Source: Ornithinibacillus gellani
Lineage (GTDB): Bacteria; Bacillota; Bacilli; Bacillales; Amphibacillaceae
Direction of reading: 5' to 3'
Length of the DNA: 64,000 nucleotides
Assembly: GCF_003730295.1 (NCBI RefSeq)
Contig: NZ_QTSZ01000053.1
Location: 62,001 to 126,000 of the forward strand
A program made the position numbers and the translations under genes. Below the pieces are notes generated by a model, which was given only the letters and a program-made list of their open reading frames with translations, made no database searches and was not told where the DNA came from. Below, piece after piece: positions 26,494-36,064 of this stretch (the stretch's first letter is position 1; the number at the start of each line of letters is the position of its first letter).

Positions 26494-27849
26494 TTAATTG
26501 TTATTACCGATAATTCCAGTGGAGCTTAAGAGCACAATAATGATGGTTACAGGTACAAGCCAGCGCATCAATTGATACCACATTTGAAATACAGCTGGTG
26601 ATAAGCGATTTCCCGCCAAAAATTCTGTTTCCATGAAAGTTCGGTCTAATTTAAAAATGATAAATAAAGCAATCATGAAGCACCCAACTGGTAGCATGAT
26701 GTTACTTACCAAAAAGTCACTTGCATCAAAAACAGTGTACTTAAAAATGTGAAAATCAGCTAGACTGCTTGACGATAACGCGGCAGGAATTCCAGCCAAA
26801 AACACAAGAAATCCAGCTATCCAAGCTACATGTTTACGAGAACGTTGTTTTTTCCCTTCCGTAAATGTAGCCGTTATAATTTCCAGCATACTGAACGAAG
26901 AGGTAAGTACGGCAAACAAAAACAAAAGGAAAAACAAGCTTAGGAATAACTCACCGAATGGCATTTGTGCAAATGCTTCCGGTAATACCATAAATAATAA
27001 ACCAGGTCCTTCCGTCGGTTTGAGGCCAAATGAAAAGACAATAGGGAAAATTGCAAGCCCAGCTAGCAGGGAAACAAAAATATTCATGATAGAAACAGAT
27101 ACTGCTGCACTTGGCAGACTAGCTTTTTTGTCCAGATACGAACTATATGTCACCATCACCGATATACCAACAGCTAATGAGAAGAAGGATTGTCCCAATG
27201 CATAAAGGACAGCTTCTGCATTTAACTGTGAAAAATCAGGCTGCAGAAAAAATCTTAAGCCCTCTGCCGCACCTTCAAAGGTTAGTGCCCGTATTACTAA
27301 GACGATGAAAAAGATGAACAAAAGTGGCATTAATATTTTGCTTGATTTTTCAATACCATCCTTAATACCAAAAGAAATAACGATGATATTAATAAGCATA
27401 AATAATGCAAAGCCTGTGATTGTAATCCAAGGACTTTCTGTAACTGTCATAAACAAAGCAGCATAGTCCGCTTGATCACGAATGACACTGCCGATAATGG
27501 ATAGGATGCTGTAAATGAGTACCCAGCCACCGACGACACTGTAAAAAGACATGAGTATAAATGCGCCAACTACACCCCATTTTCCAACGAAAGACCAATG
27601 ACTTCCAGGGGCAAGTGCACGATATGCGCCAACTGCTTCTTTTTGTGATCCTCTACCGATGATAAATTCTGCAATTAAAATGGGTAATCCAATTAATATG
27701 GTAAACAGGATGAACAGAAGAAAAAATGCGCCGCCACCATTCATACCTGTCATATAAGGGAATTTCCAAATCGCGCCTAAGCCAATTGCGGCTCCGGCCG
27801 AGGATAATATAAAACCGAACTTTGTTGCCCATTGTTCCTTTTTCTGCAT
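26494..27849 (-). CDS. Sodium:neurotransmitter symporter (NSS) family transporter
   Basis: A 451-residue LeuT-fold sodium-coupled transporter. The start WATKFGFILSSAGAAIGLGA and then IWKFPYMTGMNGGGAFF are the unmistakable TM1 signature (unwound NSS helix). About eleven or twelve spans follow. Bacterial members move amino acids; TnaT of Symbiobacterium carries tryptophan. Lying 76 nt after kynA on the same strand, it may supply tryptophan for the kyn genes. The ATG at 27849 has AGAGG upstream. The substrate is inferred from context. Confidence 0.85.
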   Translation of the reverse strand: MQKKEQWATKFGFILSSAGAAIGLGAIWKFPYMTGMNGGGAFFLLFILFTILIGLPILIAEFIIGRGSQKEAVGAYRALAPGSHWSFVGKWGVVGAFILMSFYSVVGGWVLIYSILSIIGSVIRDQADYAALFMTVTESPWITITGFALFMLINIIVISFGIKDGIEKSSKILMPLLFIFFIVLVIRALTFEGAAEGLRFFLQPDFSQLNAEAVLYALGQSFFSLAVGISVMVTYSSYLDKKASLPSAAVSVSIMNIFVSLLAGLAIFPIVFSFGLKPTEGPGLLFMVLPEAFAQMPFGELFLSLFFLLFLFAVLTSSFSMLEIITATFTEGKKQRSRKHVAWIAGFLVFLAGIPAALSSSSLADFHIFKYTVFDASDFLVSNIMLPVGCFMIALFIIFKLDRTFMETEFLAGNRLSPAVFQMWYQLMRWLVPVTIIIVLLSSTGIIGNNN

Positions 27850-27925
27850 GGTTTTTCCTCTCATTTCTGAAAAAAAGTAATGTTTTTTCAGTATAGCATG
27901 TTGTTATTTGAAATACATACTGTAA

Positions 27926-28768
27926 TTAGATTTTAGTGCGAATTTCCCATAGTTCAGGGAAGAAATAATGATCAAGCACTTTTTTCAAATAGCCGACACC
28001 AGAAGAGCCGCCTGTTCCTTTTTTATGTCCAATGATTCGTTCTACTGTTTTCATATGACGGAAGCGCCATTGCTGAAACCAATCTTCAATGTCAACGAGC
28101 TTTTCTGCCAGCTCGTACAGACTCCAATATTGGTCAACATTTTTGTAAACAGTCATCCATGCCTGTTCGACACTTTCATCCTTTGAATATGTTGTAGAAA
28201 AATCTCTATGCAGGACTTCTTCATTGATGTCAAACCCTTCACGTGCAAGTGCATGAATGGCTACATCATATAAGCCTGGACTTTGATATGCTTCTTTCAA
28301 AATGGCATGAAGTTCCGGGCTTTTTTCATATATTTTTAATATATATGGTGTTTTATAGCCGAGGACAAATTCCACTAGGCGATATTGATAAGATTGAAAG
28401 CCAGATGCATTCCCAAGTTTGTCTCTGAATTCCATGTATTCAGCAGGTGTCAATGTTGATAAAACATCCCAAGCCTGAATAATTTGTGTTTGGATTTTGG
28501 ACACGCGGGAGAGCATTTTAAAGGATGCCTGAAGCTCATTATTCTTAATTGCTTCAATAGCAGCTTGAATTTCATGAATGATAAGCTTTAACCATAGCTC
28601 ACTTACATGATGAATGATAATAAAAAGCATTTCATCATGATGATCGGATAAACGCTTTTGACTGGAAAGCAAGGTGTCCAATTGCAAATAGTCACCATAT
28701 GTCATTTTCTCAATAAAATCTGTATGGATTCCTTGTTCATTTTTAAAAGTCTGTTGTTTGTGATCCAT
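27926..28768 (-). CDS. kynA: Tryptophan 2,3-dioxygenase
   Basis: Heme enzyme that opens the indole ring of L-tryptophan to N-formylkynurenine. 280 residues, typical for bacterial [37 protein letters not shown] (with the distal histidine) and [20 protein letters not shown] are signature segments. A strong GGGGG-AACGGAGA site precedes the ATG. It is third in the kynU-kynB-kynA series but separated from kynB by 253 nt that includes a GC-rich palindromic island. Confidence 0.94.
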   Translation of the reverse strand: MDHKQQTFKNEQGIHTDFIEKMTYGDYLQLDTLLSSQKRLSDHHDEMLFIIIHHVSELWLKLIIHEIQAAIEAIKNNELQASFKMLSRVSKIQTQIIQAWDVLSTLTPAEYMEFRDKLGNASGFQSYQYRLVEFVLGYKTPYILKIYEKSPELHAILKEAYQSPGLYDVAIHALAREGFDINEEVLHRDFSTTYSKDESVEQAWMTVYKNVDQYWSLYELAEKLVDIEDWFQQWRFRHMKTVERIIGHKKGTGGSSGVGYLKKVLDHYFFPELWEIRTKI

Positions 28769-28854
28769 TCTCCGTTCCCCCTAACATAGTTTGAAAGACA
28801 TTTTTTCTTTTCATGATGGACGAAATCGGGCACAGTCGATTTCTGTAAATCATT

Positions 28855-28915
28855 GTCGCGCGCCACCCGGGTGAGGTGGTGCATGGCATGCCGAAAGTCG
28901 CGCGGCAACCGGATA
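28855..28915. repeat. GC-rich palindromic island between kynB and kynA
   Basis: A 60-nt block of clearly higher GC than its surroundings. It has direct repeats GTCGCGCG (28855-28862 and 28897-28904), a perfect CACCCGGGTG palindrome (28864-28873) and GCATG-G-CATGC (28881-28891). It may be a processing or stability element or a foreign relic; I cannot identify it. Confidence 0.55.
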
Positions 28916-29021
28916 ACGTTGTACGGCCTTATTCAGCCTACACTTTGATAGTATAAAAACACGCTAGAATGCCAACGAAGTAGAAATTGATATCCATCCG
29001 TTTCCTCTATATATCATGCAG

Positions 29022-29651
29022 CTATTCAATTGGTTTTATGACGGCTCTTACTGGACTACCGTCAGCGCCAGGGATGGCGAGGGGCAGTGCAATAAGCTCG
29101 TAGTGTCCTGGTGCCACATTATCCAGCATAATGTTTTCTAAAATATATATATCATGTTCATGTAGTGCGTGGTGAACAGCCAGTTCCTTACTATCTAGCG
29201 GATCAACGGAGGGCATGTCGACTCCTAATAGTTTTACGCCTTTTGCTGCTAATAATGGAATCAAATCAGGATCCAAAAACGGGATGCTGTTTGGAAATCG
29301 TTTTGGGTTATTTGGCAAGGACGTTTTTAGTAAAATGCGAGACACAGACTTTGCTTCCAGTAACGGTTTGACGTATGCTGCATTGATTTGGTCTGTACCA
29401 GTAACATCCAAAACGATTGCTTCACCAATATAACGGTTGATATCCATTTGTTCGATGGTCTTGGCATCATTATTAAAATGAAATGGAGCATCTACATGTG
29501 TTCCCGTATGTACACATCCAGCAATCTCACCGATATTAACAGATCCAGTCTGTCTCATTGTTGCAGATAGCTTGAATTGAAACGGCTGGACACCTGGCCA
29601 ATGGGCGATGTCGTTGGTAAAAGGCTGGGAAATATCGATCCAATTGGTCAT
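29022..29651 (-). CDS. kynB: Kynurenine formamidase (arylformamidase)
   Basis: Hydrolyses N-formylkynurenine to kynurenine and formate. 209 residues, cyclase-like metal-dependent fold: WIDISQPFTNDIAHWPG, then CVHTGTHVDAPFHF with the zinc ligands HxGTHxDxPxH, and GVDMPSVDPLDS. Its ATG overlaps the stop of kynU (TAATG), a sign of coupled translation. Confidence 0.94.
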   Translation of the reverse strand: MTNWIDISQPFTNDIAHWPGVQPFQFKLSATMRQTGSVNIGEIAGCVHTGTHVDAPFHFNNDAKTIEQMDINRYIGEAIVLDVTGTDQINAAYVKPLLEAKSVSRILLKTSLPNNPKRFPNSIPFLDPDLIPLLAAKGVKLLGVDMPSVDPLDSKELAVHHALHEHDIYILENIMLDNVAPGHYELIALPLAIPGADGSPVRAVIKPIE

Positions 29652-30925
29652 TAGGCAATCACTCCTCGTTTATTTTCATATTGCATATATCTTTTTTCTT
29701 CCATAATTATTTTTAAAATTTGAACCATGCGCCATACTTCTTCAAAAGTGTTGTAAAGTGCAACAGGAGCGAGTCGAATGCCGTTCGGTGTGCGAAAATC
29801 TGGAATTACACCGTCTGCTTTTAATGCCTTACAAATTCGCGCTGCTTCTGGATGCTCAAGAAACACATGCGCGCCACGGCTTTTTTCATCGCGTGGATTC
29901 GCCATATGAAAACCGAAGTCAGTAAGTTCTGTGTCCACTAACTTCATTAGATAATCTGTTAGCAGCAGGGATTTTTTGCGAATGGCTTCTATGCCTGCTT
30001 CCTGGAATAATTGCAAGGATCCGAGCAGGGGAGCGGCACTTAGTACATGTGGTGTTCCGATTTGATATGCACCTGCATCTTCCGCTTGGGAAAGCGTATG
30101 CTCCATATCAAATTGTTTGTCTTTGGCAGAACTAAACCATCCTGCTAAACCTGGGTGCTTGCCAAAATGCCGCTTATGCACGAATAAACCACCAACGCTG
30201 CCTGGGCCCCCATTTAAATGCTTATACGTACACCAGAAAGCAAAGTCTACATTCCAGTCTGATAGCTCATGTGGGATAGCTCCGATAGAGTGGCAAAGAT
30301 CAAAGCCAATAAGGATACCTCTCTCATGGGCGGCGGCTGTTAATTTTTTCATATCCAAAATTTGGCCACTACGGTATAAGACACCTGGAAGAACAACGAG
30401 GGCAATTTCATCCGTCATGCAGGCAATAATATCTTCTGTCTTTAATGTATTACCATCTTTGGATTTTACTTGCACAAGATGTGTTTCGGGATCCAAGCCT
30501 TTTAACCGTAATTGGCTTTTTAATGCATAGATATCTGAAGGGAAATTCAACTCATCTGCTAATATTTTTGTCCGGTTTCCTTCTGGTTTAAAAAAAGTTG
30601 CAGTCAACTGATGCAAATTTGTTGTAGTCGAACCTGTTATGATAACTTCATTTGCTTTTGCACCAACTAAATGTGCGGATTGTTTTCCAAGCTCCTCGGA
30701 AAGATAAAACCATGGATGTTCTCCTTCTGACCAACCATCAATCGCATATTGCTTCCAGGAATTCATTAATGCCGATACTGCTTGCTCTGCACGTTTGGAA
30801 AATAGTCCAAGTGAATTACCATCAAAATAAATGGTTTCCTCTGTAACATGAAATTCGTTACGAAAGGACTGGAGGGGATCTTGTTCGTCATATTTTCTTG
30901 CTTGTAATTGTTGTTCATTCAACAC
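29651..30925 (-). CDS. kynU: Kynureninase
   Basis: PLP enzyme that cleaves kynurenine to anthranilate and alanine. 424 residues; [14 protein letters not shown] near the start, the PLP lysine in [16 protein letters not shown], and FDLCHSIGA upstream. First gene of the kyn transcript. Products would feed anthranilate (possibly tryptophan recycling or quinolone-like compounds) and alanine; no anthranilate-degrading gene is visible in the window. Confidence 0.95.
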   Translation of the reverse strand: MLNEQQLQARKYDEQDPLQSFRNEFHVTEETIYFDGNSLGLFSKRAEQAVSALMNSWKQYAIDGWSEGEHPWFYLSEELGKQSAHLVGAKANEVIITGSTTTNLHQLTATFFKPEGNRTKILADELNFPSDIYALKSQLRLKGLDPETHLVQVKSKDGNTLKTEDIIACMTDEIALVVLPGVLYRSGQILDMKKLTAAAHERGILIGFDLCHSIGAIPHELSDWNVDFAFWCTYKHLNGGPGSVGGLFVHKRHFGKHPGLAGWFSSAKDKQFDMEHTLSQAEDAGAYQIGTPHVLSAAPLLGSLQLFQEAGIEAIRKKSLLLTDYLMKLVDTELTDFGFHMANPRDEKSRGAHVFLEHPEAARICKALKADGVIPDFRTPNGIRLAPVALYNTFEEVWRMVQILKIIMEEKRYMQYENKRGVIA

Positions 30926-31055
30926 GCTTCACCTCTATATTCGTTATGTAGAATCGGCCGACTTCATCAATCAATCAAGAAACAGATGGTCCATTTCACA
31001 TATAAAAATGGAATACGCAATTTTCGTTTTTTATATGAATCGATCGCCTGCTATT

Positions 31056-31085
31056 ATTCTATTCTATATCCTGCTCATTTGTAAA
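31056..31085 (-). promoter_or_regulatory. Possible kynU promoter
   Basis: On the minus strand TTTACA (31085-31080) and TAGAAT (31061-31056) are 18 nt apart, about 130 nt before kynU. A second TAGAAT overlaps with wrong spacing. No operator recognised. Confidence 0.4.
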
Positions 31086-31148
31086 ACACCGTTTCGCAAT
31101 AAAAAGCCACCTTTTCTTGATCATAAAAGGATTGAGCCTAGTTTTTAT

Positions 31149-31338
31149 CACAGATTAACTGGCTGTAAACCCCCTGTCAATAATTTTTGTTGATCAAATG
31201 AATTGTAAGCCCCCCACATCAAGCATTTTTATTGATAACAAGCATTGTGAGTGTTGGGTCAACAGCCAGTAAAGGCCTGATTGGTTCAACTAACAATCAG
31301 TCGGGAAAGTGCGAAAGCCCGACTGATTGAAGTTTCAC
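31149..31338 (+). mobile_element. Structured repeat copy 4 with doubled left module
   Basis: TTTAT (31144-31148) precedes CACAGATTAACTGGCTGT. Two left-type loops follow in tandem before ACAGCCAGT closes the stem. The right module has CAATCAGTCGGG against CCCGACTGATTG, both arms changed relative to copies 1 and 5, and ends GAAGTTTCAC. It lies between the divergent kynU and nhaC genes; the flanks within 30926-31461 hold a possible kynU promoter and nothing else recognised. Confidence 0.7.
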
Positions 31339-31461
31339 TTTATAAATAAATATCCTTCTAAAAGAGGGATTTTACAAATAAAATAGAATAATAGAAATAA
31401 TCAATCATGTTGTCTGATTTAACTACAGATGCGTGGTTGAAATAATAAAGGAGGTTTTATC

Positions 31462-33054
31462 ATGGTAGATTCCATTTGGTCACTCGTTCCTCCGTTACTA
31501 GCCATTATCATGGTACTCATTACGAAGAGAGTTCTTCTATCACTTGGTGTAGGGATTGTTGCTGCCGCTTTCTTTATTGCAAGCTTCCAGATATCTGAAT
31601 CCCTTTTGCTTATTTGGGAGTCATTTCGGGATGTTTTTGTGGAGGAAGGTGGCTTAAACACCTGGAATGTATTTATTCTATTATTTGTCTTGCTGCTTGG
31701 GATTATTACAGCGTTGATCAGCATGATGGGTGGGACTCGTGCATTTGCTGATTGGATGATTAAGCGTGTGAAGACTCGTGCGGGGGCACAGCTGATGACG
31801 ATGATACTCGGAATCGTTATATTTGTAGATGATTATTTTAATAGTTTAACGGTTGGTCAGATTGCTAAACCAGTGACAGATAAACATCGGGTGTCACGAG
31901 CAAAGCTAGCCTATATTGTCGATTCCACATCAGCACCGATATGTGTTATTGCACCAGTATCCAGCTGGGGTGCTTATATTATCGGGCTTATTGGTGCTGT
32001 GTTTGCCACACATGGCGTGACGACTCATTCTGCTTTAGGTGGTTTCCTGGCGATGATACCAATGAATTATTATGTCTGGTCAGCGCTAGGAGTTGTCCTT
32101 GTGATTGCACTGACGAACCGAGAATACGGGCCAATGAAGGTGCATGAGGATCGAGCCATCCAGACTGGGCAAGTGCTTGATCCAGAAACGAAGGAGCAAG
32201 TAAATGCGGAAGAAAAACTCCCGGAGAGTAAAGGTGGGCGTGTCGGTGACTTGGCAATTCCAATTATCTTTTTAGTTGTTGGTGTATTAGGGTCCATCTA
32301 TGTTTCTGGATATCTTGCTGCAGGAGATGATAAATCGTTCATTCAAATTTTTGGTGAAGCAGATGTAGCATTAGCCTTGCTCTGCGGAGGAATTATTGGT
32401 TTGATTGTAACCTTATTATTATTTAGCCGCCACCTAAAAGCTGGTGAATTAACAGGTAAGCAGCTTGGCGCAGGATTCAAAGAAGGGGCAAAATCGATGC
32501 TCCCAGCGTTTGCGATATTAATCTTTGCTTGGTCCATATCCAGTCTTATTGGCTTACTTGGTACGGGAGCTTATTTAGCTGCCCTTGTTCAATCGTCCAA
32601 TCTATGGATTGGTCTGTTGCCGGTGTTGGTATTTATCGTTGCTGGCTTTATTGCATTTGCAACGGGTACATCCTGGGGATCCTTTGCACTGCTTTTACCA
32701 ATTGCTGGTCAAATAGCAGCCGCAACAGAGGTGGAGCTCATATTGCCAATGCTTGCTGCTGTTCTAGCTGGGGCAGTATTTGGAGACCATTGCTCGCCGA
32801 TTTCTGATACGACAATCCTATCATCTACAGGTTCCAGCTGCCCGCATATTGATCATGTGACAACACAGCTTCCCTATGCATTTACAGCAGCCTTTATAAC
32901 TGCACTTGGTTATCTTGCATTTGGATTGGTCGGTCATGTCTGGGTCGGATTAATCGTCGTCGTCATTTCGCTGGTGGTATTATTTTTGTACTTGAAGCGG
33001 ACACCGGAAACATTGGCAGCTGAGGAAACACAGCCAAAAGCAGGAGAATTATAA
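31462..33054 (+). CDS. NhaC-family transporter
   Basis: A 530-residue protein with twelve or more membrane helices of the NhaC/ion-transporter family. VDDYFNSLTVGQIAKPVTD and GDHCSPISDTTILSSTGS are the two family signatures. Annotated relatives are Na+/H+ or amino-acid antiporters. AAAGGAGG precedes the ATG. It lies immediately upstream of the proposed lysine-degradation operon, so a lysine or counter-ion role is plausible; this is inference. A separate promoter (33085) lies between it and the aminotransferase. Confidence 0.8.
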   Translation: MVDSIWSLVPPLLAIIMVLITKRVLLSLGVGIVAAAFFIASFQISESLLLIWESFRDVFVEEGGLNTWNVFILLFVLLLGIITALISMMGGTRAFADWMIKRVKTRAGAQLMTMILGIVIFVDDYFNSLTVGQIAKPVTDKHRVSRAKLAYIVDSTSAPICVIAPVSSWGAYIIGLIGAVFATHGVTTHSALGGFLAMIPMNYYVWSALGVVLVIALTNREYGPMKVHEDRAIQTGQVLDPETKEQVNAEEKLPESKGGRVGDLAIPIIFLVVGVLGSIYVSGYLAAGDDKSFIQIFGEADVALALLCGGIIGLIVTLLLFSRHLKAGELTGKQLGAGFKEGAKSMLPAFAILIFAWSISSLIGLLGTGAYLAALVQSSNLWIGLLPVLVFIVAGFIAFATGTSWGSFALLLPIAGQIAAATEVELILPMLAAVLAGAVFGDHCSPISDTTILSSTGSSCPHIDHVTTQLPYAFTAAFITALGYLAFGLVGHVWVGLIVVVISLVVLFLYLKRTPETLAAEETQPKAGEL

Positions 33055-33084
33055 AAATCAGTTTATTTTGATTTCCGATAATCA

Positions 33085-33113
33085 TTGAAATTGTCAAACG
33101 GGTCATTTATACT
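33085..33113 (+). promoter_or_regulatory. Promoter of the aminotransferase operon
   Basis: TTGAAA (33085-33090), 17-nt spacer, TATACT (33108-33113). Position is about 50 nt before the aminotransferase start. Confidence 0.7.
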
Positions 33114-33126
33114 GATGGTAGTTCCG

Positions 33127-33141
33127 TGAAATGGCGTTTCA
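33127..33141 (+). promoter_or_regulatory. Candidate operator at the transcription start
   Basis: TGAAA-TGGCG-TTTCA is a perfect inverted repeat just after the predicted transcription start, a good place for a repressor. The IclR protein encoded at 38854 is the natural candidate, but nothing in the sequence proves it. Confidence 0.4.
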
Positions 33142-33164
33142 TATAGTGGAATAGGAGGATGCGG

Positions 33165-34340
33165 ATGACATTGATATCGAGTAAGATAAGTCAATTGCCG
33201 CCTTATTTATTTTCCAAGATTCATCAGAAAAAGGAGGCACTGCTTGCGCAGGGTGTGGATGTGATTGATTTGGGAATAGGTGCACCTGATTTACCCACGC
33301 CATCTTTTATAATTGAACGATTAATGGAAGAGGTACAAAACACCGCAAATCATCGATATGCACCCTATGAGGGGATTGAAGAATTCAAACAAGCAGTTGC
33401 CGCCTTTTATAAACAGCATTATGCTGTTGAATTGGATCCGAAGACAGAAGTCCTTACGCTGATAGGCTCCAAAGAAGGGATAGCCAATTTCATTCAGGCT
33501 TCTATTAATCCAGGTGAAAAGGTTATTATTCCTGATCCGGGTTACCCAGTCTATCGTACTGCAGTTCATTTAGCAGGTGGCATCATAGTTGATTTGCCTC
33601 TAGATGAAAATAATGGATTTGTGCCCCGATTTGATCAGCTGTCCGATTTGGATAAAGCGGAGAGCAAGCTCATGTTTTTGAACTATCCAGGGAATCCAAC
33701 AGCTGCAACAGTTGAATTAAACACTTTTTTGGAAGCGATTACATTTGTGAGAAAACATGATATCTTGATTGCAAATGACATGGCATATGATCTGGTAACC
33801 TTTGGAGCATACCAGGCACCGAGTATTTTACAGGTGCCTGGTGCCAAAAGGTATGCCGTGGAATTTGGTTCCTTGTCAAAAAGCTTTAATATGACGGGGT
33901 GGCGTATTGGATATGTTGTCGGAAATTCGGAAGTGATTCGTGCTTTGGCTACGCTTAAAAGCAATATTGATTCCAGTCAATTCATTCCGATTCAAAAGGC
34001 AGCCGCAACTGCATTGCAGAGTGATTTGGCAGTTGTATCCGAGAACAATCGGATTTTTGAAGCACGGATGGAATGTCTGCATCGTGGACTACAGGAGATA
34101 GGAATTGAAGTTGCGAAGCCACAAGGAACAATTTTTCTATGGGCTAAAGTACCGGATGGTTTCACGTCCATGTCTTTCGCTGAAAAACTATTGCAGGAGG
34201 CTGGGATTATTGTTACTCCTGGAGTAGCATTTGGTAAAAATGGGGAAGGCTATTTTCGCATTGCATTATCCGTGACAATGAAACGCCTGCATGAAGTAAT
34301 TGAACGCTTAAAACGAATGGATTGGAAAGGAGGAAACTAG
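33165..34340 (+). CDS. Class I/II aminotransferase, proposed 2-aminoadipate transaminase
   Basis: A 391-residue fold-type I PLP aminotransferase. IDLGIGAPDLPTP at the N terminus, NYPGNPTAA, and the PLP lysine in FGSLSKSFNMTGWRIGY are visible. By sequence it resembles LL-diaminopimelate or aspartate-type transaminases, so specificity is open. In this operon, between a promoter and genes for 2-oxoadipate and lysine handling, 2-aminoadipate to 2-oxoadipate is the fitting reaction. The ATG at 33165 has AGGAGG 6 nt upstream; the ATG at 33159 overlaps it. It is followed directly by the ThDP gene. Confidence 0.8.
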   Translation: MTLISSKISQLPPYLFSKIHQKKEALLAQGVDVIDLGIGAPDLPTPSFIIERLMEEVQNTANHRYAPYEGIEEFKQAVAAFYKQHYAVELDPKTEVLTLIGSKEGIANFIQASINPGEKVIIPDPGYPVYRTAVHLAGGIIVDLPLDENNGFVPRFDQLSDLDKAESKLMFLNYPGNPTAATVELNTFLEAITFVRKHDILIANDMAYDLVTFGAYQAPSILQVPGAKRYAVEFGSLSKSFNMTGWRIGYVVGNSEVIRALATLKSNIDSSQFIPIQKAAATALQSDLAVVSENNRIFEARMECLHRGLQEIGIEVAKPQGTIFLWAKVPDGFTSMSFAEKLLQEAGIIVTPGVAFGKNGEGYFRIALSVTMKRLHEVIERLKRMDWKGGN

Positions 34341-34345
34341 CACAT

Positions 34346-36019
34346 ATGCATAAGCAAATACGTGAACAGCAGCAATCCACTATGACAGCGGCACAAGCAA
34401 TCGTGGCATGTATGAAATTAGAAGGCATTGCCAAGGTGTTTTGCGTTCCTGGTGAAAGCTATTTACCAGTATTGGATGCATTATACGATGAGTCATCCAT
34501 TGATGTCATTTCTGCGCGCCATGAAGGTGCTGCTGCTTTTATGGCGGAAGGGTATGCCAAATGTACATTAAAGCCTGGAATTGTTTTAGCGACTCGAGGT
34601 GTTGGCGCAGCTAACTTATCTATCGGTGTGCACACAGCCTACCAAGATTCAACGCCAATGGTCATTTTCTTAGGCCAGGTTCATCGGAGATTCCGAGGAA
34701 GGGAAGGTTTTCAGGAGGTTGATTTAGATCAATTTTTTCAACCGATAACAAAATGGGCTGTTGAAGTGAATGACCCGGAGAGAATGCCGGAAATTGTTCA
34801 GCGCGCATTTCGCATTGCGCAAACAGGGCGACCCGGTCCAGTAGTCGTATCGTTGCCAGAGGATGTATTACCAAAAGAGGCATCGATGGTTTTTGGTCCA
34901 CCCATAAGACGGTCAAAACCGGCACCGTCAAATTCAGAAATGAAGGATTTGGAGCTGCTTTTATCAACAGCCCGTACACCTTTACTTATTGCTGGAGGAG
35001 GTGTAAAGCTTTCGGGAGCGGAAGAACAACTTGTGCAGACGGCAGAAAAACTTAGCATACCAGTAATGGCCGCATTTCGCAGACATGATGTTTTTCCAAA
35101 CCAGCATCCATTATATGCTGGACATTTAGGGCTTGGTACAGCAAAAGAAATACTCGAAACTGTTCAAGAAGCAGATCTTATCTTAGCAGTTGGCACAAGG
35201 CTGTCAGAGGTTACGACGCAAGATTATCAGCTCATCCAGCCAGAACAGAAATTGGTGCATATAGATATTGATGATCGCACGCTTGGAAAAGTATTTCATC
35301 CGCATCTTGGTATCGTTGCTGATGCACAGGAAGCGCTCTCCGCTTTGAATGCCTTGCCTATAGATGTGCAATGGCATAATTGGTCGGAGCGGGCAAATGA
35401 AGCATATGTATCGGGGAGCAACATGCCTGCAAGTGATTCGAGTACAATTCAGGATCAAATCATTACAAGCATCATGGAGCGCGTACCAGAAGATACCATT
35501 TTTACAAATGATGCAGGAAACTTTGCTGGTTGGTTACATGCTTATTATCGATTTACTAAGAAGCATACATATGTCGGTCCTACCTCTGGTGCAATGGGGT
35601 ATGGCCTACCAGCCGCAATCGGAGCAAAGCTAGCAAACCAAGAAAAAAAGGTGATTGCAATGGCTGGTGATGGTGGTTTCATGATGACTGTTCAGGAGCT
35701 GGAAACTGCAGTCCGCTATGATATTCCAATCATTGCACTCGTATTTAATAATCGCATGTATGGCACCATTCGTATGCATCAAGAAATGCATTATCCGGAG
35801 AAAGTCATTGCAACAGACCTTGGTGATGTTTCCTTTGTGGATATGGCCAAAAGTCTTGGAGCAGACGGGACATATGTCTTAACGATAGATGACTTTAATG
35901 AAGCACTTGACCAAGCGTTAACGAATAATCGTCCGACAGTTATTGAAATCATTATCGGTAAAGAACAAATATCAGTGACTTCAACTATTGAACAATTGCG
36001 AGAACGTGCGCAGCAATAA
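34346..36019 (+). CDS. ThDP-dependent decarboxylase, proposed 2-oxoadipate decarboxylase
   Basis: A 557-residue enzyme of the acetolactate synthase/benzoylformate decarboxylase superfamily with all three domains. The catalytic glutamate lies in FCVPGESYLPVLDALY; the ThDP motif runs from AGDGGFMMTVQELE to LVFNN. No regulatory-subunit gene or ilv context is present, which argues against acetolactate synthase. Between a transaminase and a semialdehyde dehydrogenase it could convert 2-oxoadipate to glutarate semialdehyde. AAAGGAGG lies 12 nt before the ATG at 34346. It could instead act on another 2-oxo acid. Family certain, substrate inferred. Confidence 0.75.
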   Translation: MHKQIREQQQSTMTAAQAIVACMKLEGIAKVFCVPGESYLPVLDALYDESSIDVISARHEGAAAFMAEGYAKCTLKPGIVLATRGVGAANLSIGVHTAYQDSTPMVIFLGQVHRRFRGREGFQEVDLDQFFQPITKWAVEVNDPERMPEIVQRAFRIAQTGRPGPVVVSLPEDVLPKEASMVFGPPIRRSKPAPSNSEMKDLELLLSTARTPLLIAGGGVKLSGAEEQLVQTAEKLSIPVMAAFRRHDVFPNQHPLYAGHLGLGTAKEILETVQEADLILAVGTRLSEVTTQDYQLIQPEQKLVHIDIDDRTLGKVFHPHLGIVADAQEALSALNALPIDVQWHNWSERANEAYVSGSNMPASDSSTIQDQIITSIMERVPEDTIFTNDAGNFAGWLHAYYRFTKKHTYVGPTSGAMGYGLPAAIGAKLANQEKKVIAMAGDGGFMMTVQELETAVRYDIPIIALVFNNRMYGTIRMHQEMHYPEKVIATDLGDVSFVDMAKSLGADGTYVLTIDDFNEALDQALTNNRPTVIEIIIGKEQISVTSTIEQLRERAQQ

Positions 36020-36064
36020 CGCATATTCATTTTCACGCGTATTATATTCTGGGAGGTAACAGAT

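Noticed and set aside
28702-28908. 68-codon minus-strand frame across the GC-rich island and kynA start
   Set aside because: It overlaps the kynA ribosome binding site and start, lacks its own site, and owes its length to the GC-rich block.
34346-36019. Biosynthetic acetolactate synthase (ilvB)
   Set aside because: No small-subunit or other ilv genes, and the neighbours are all catabolic.
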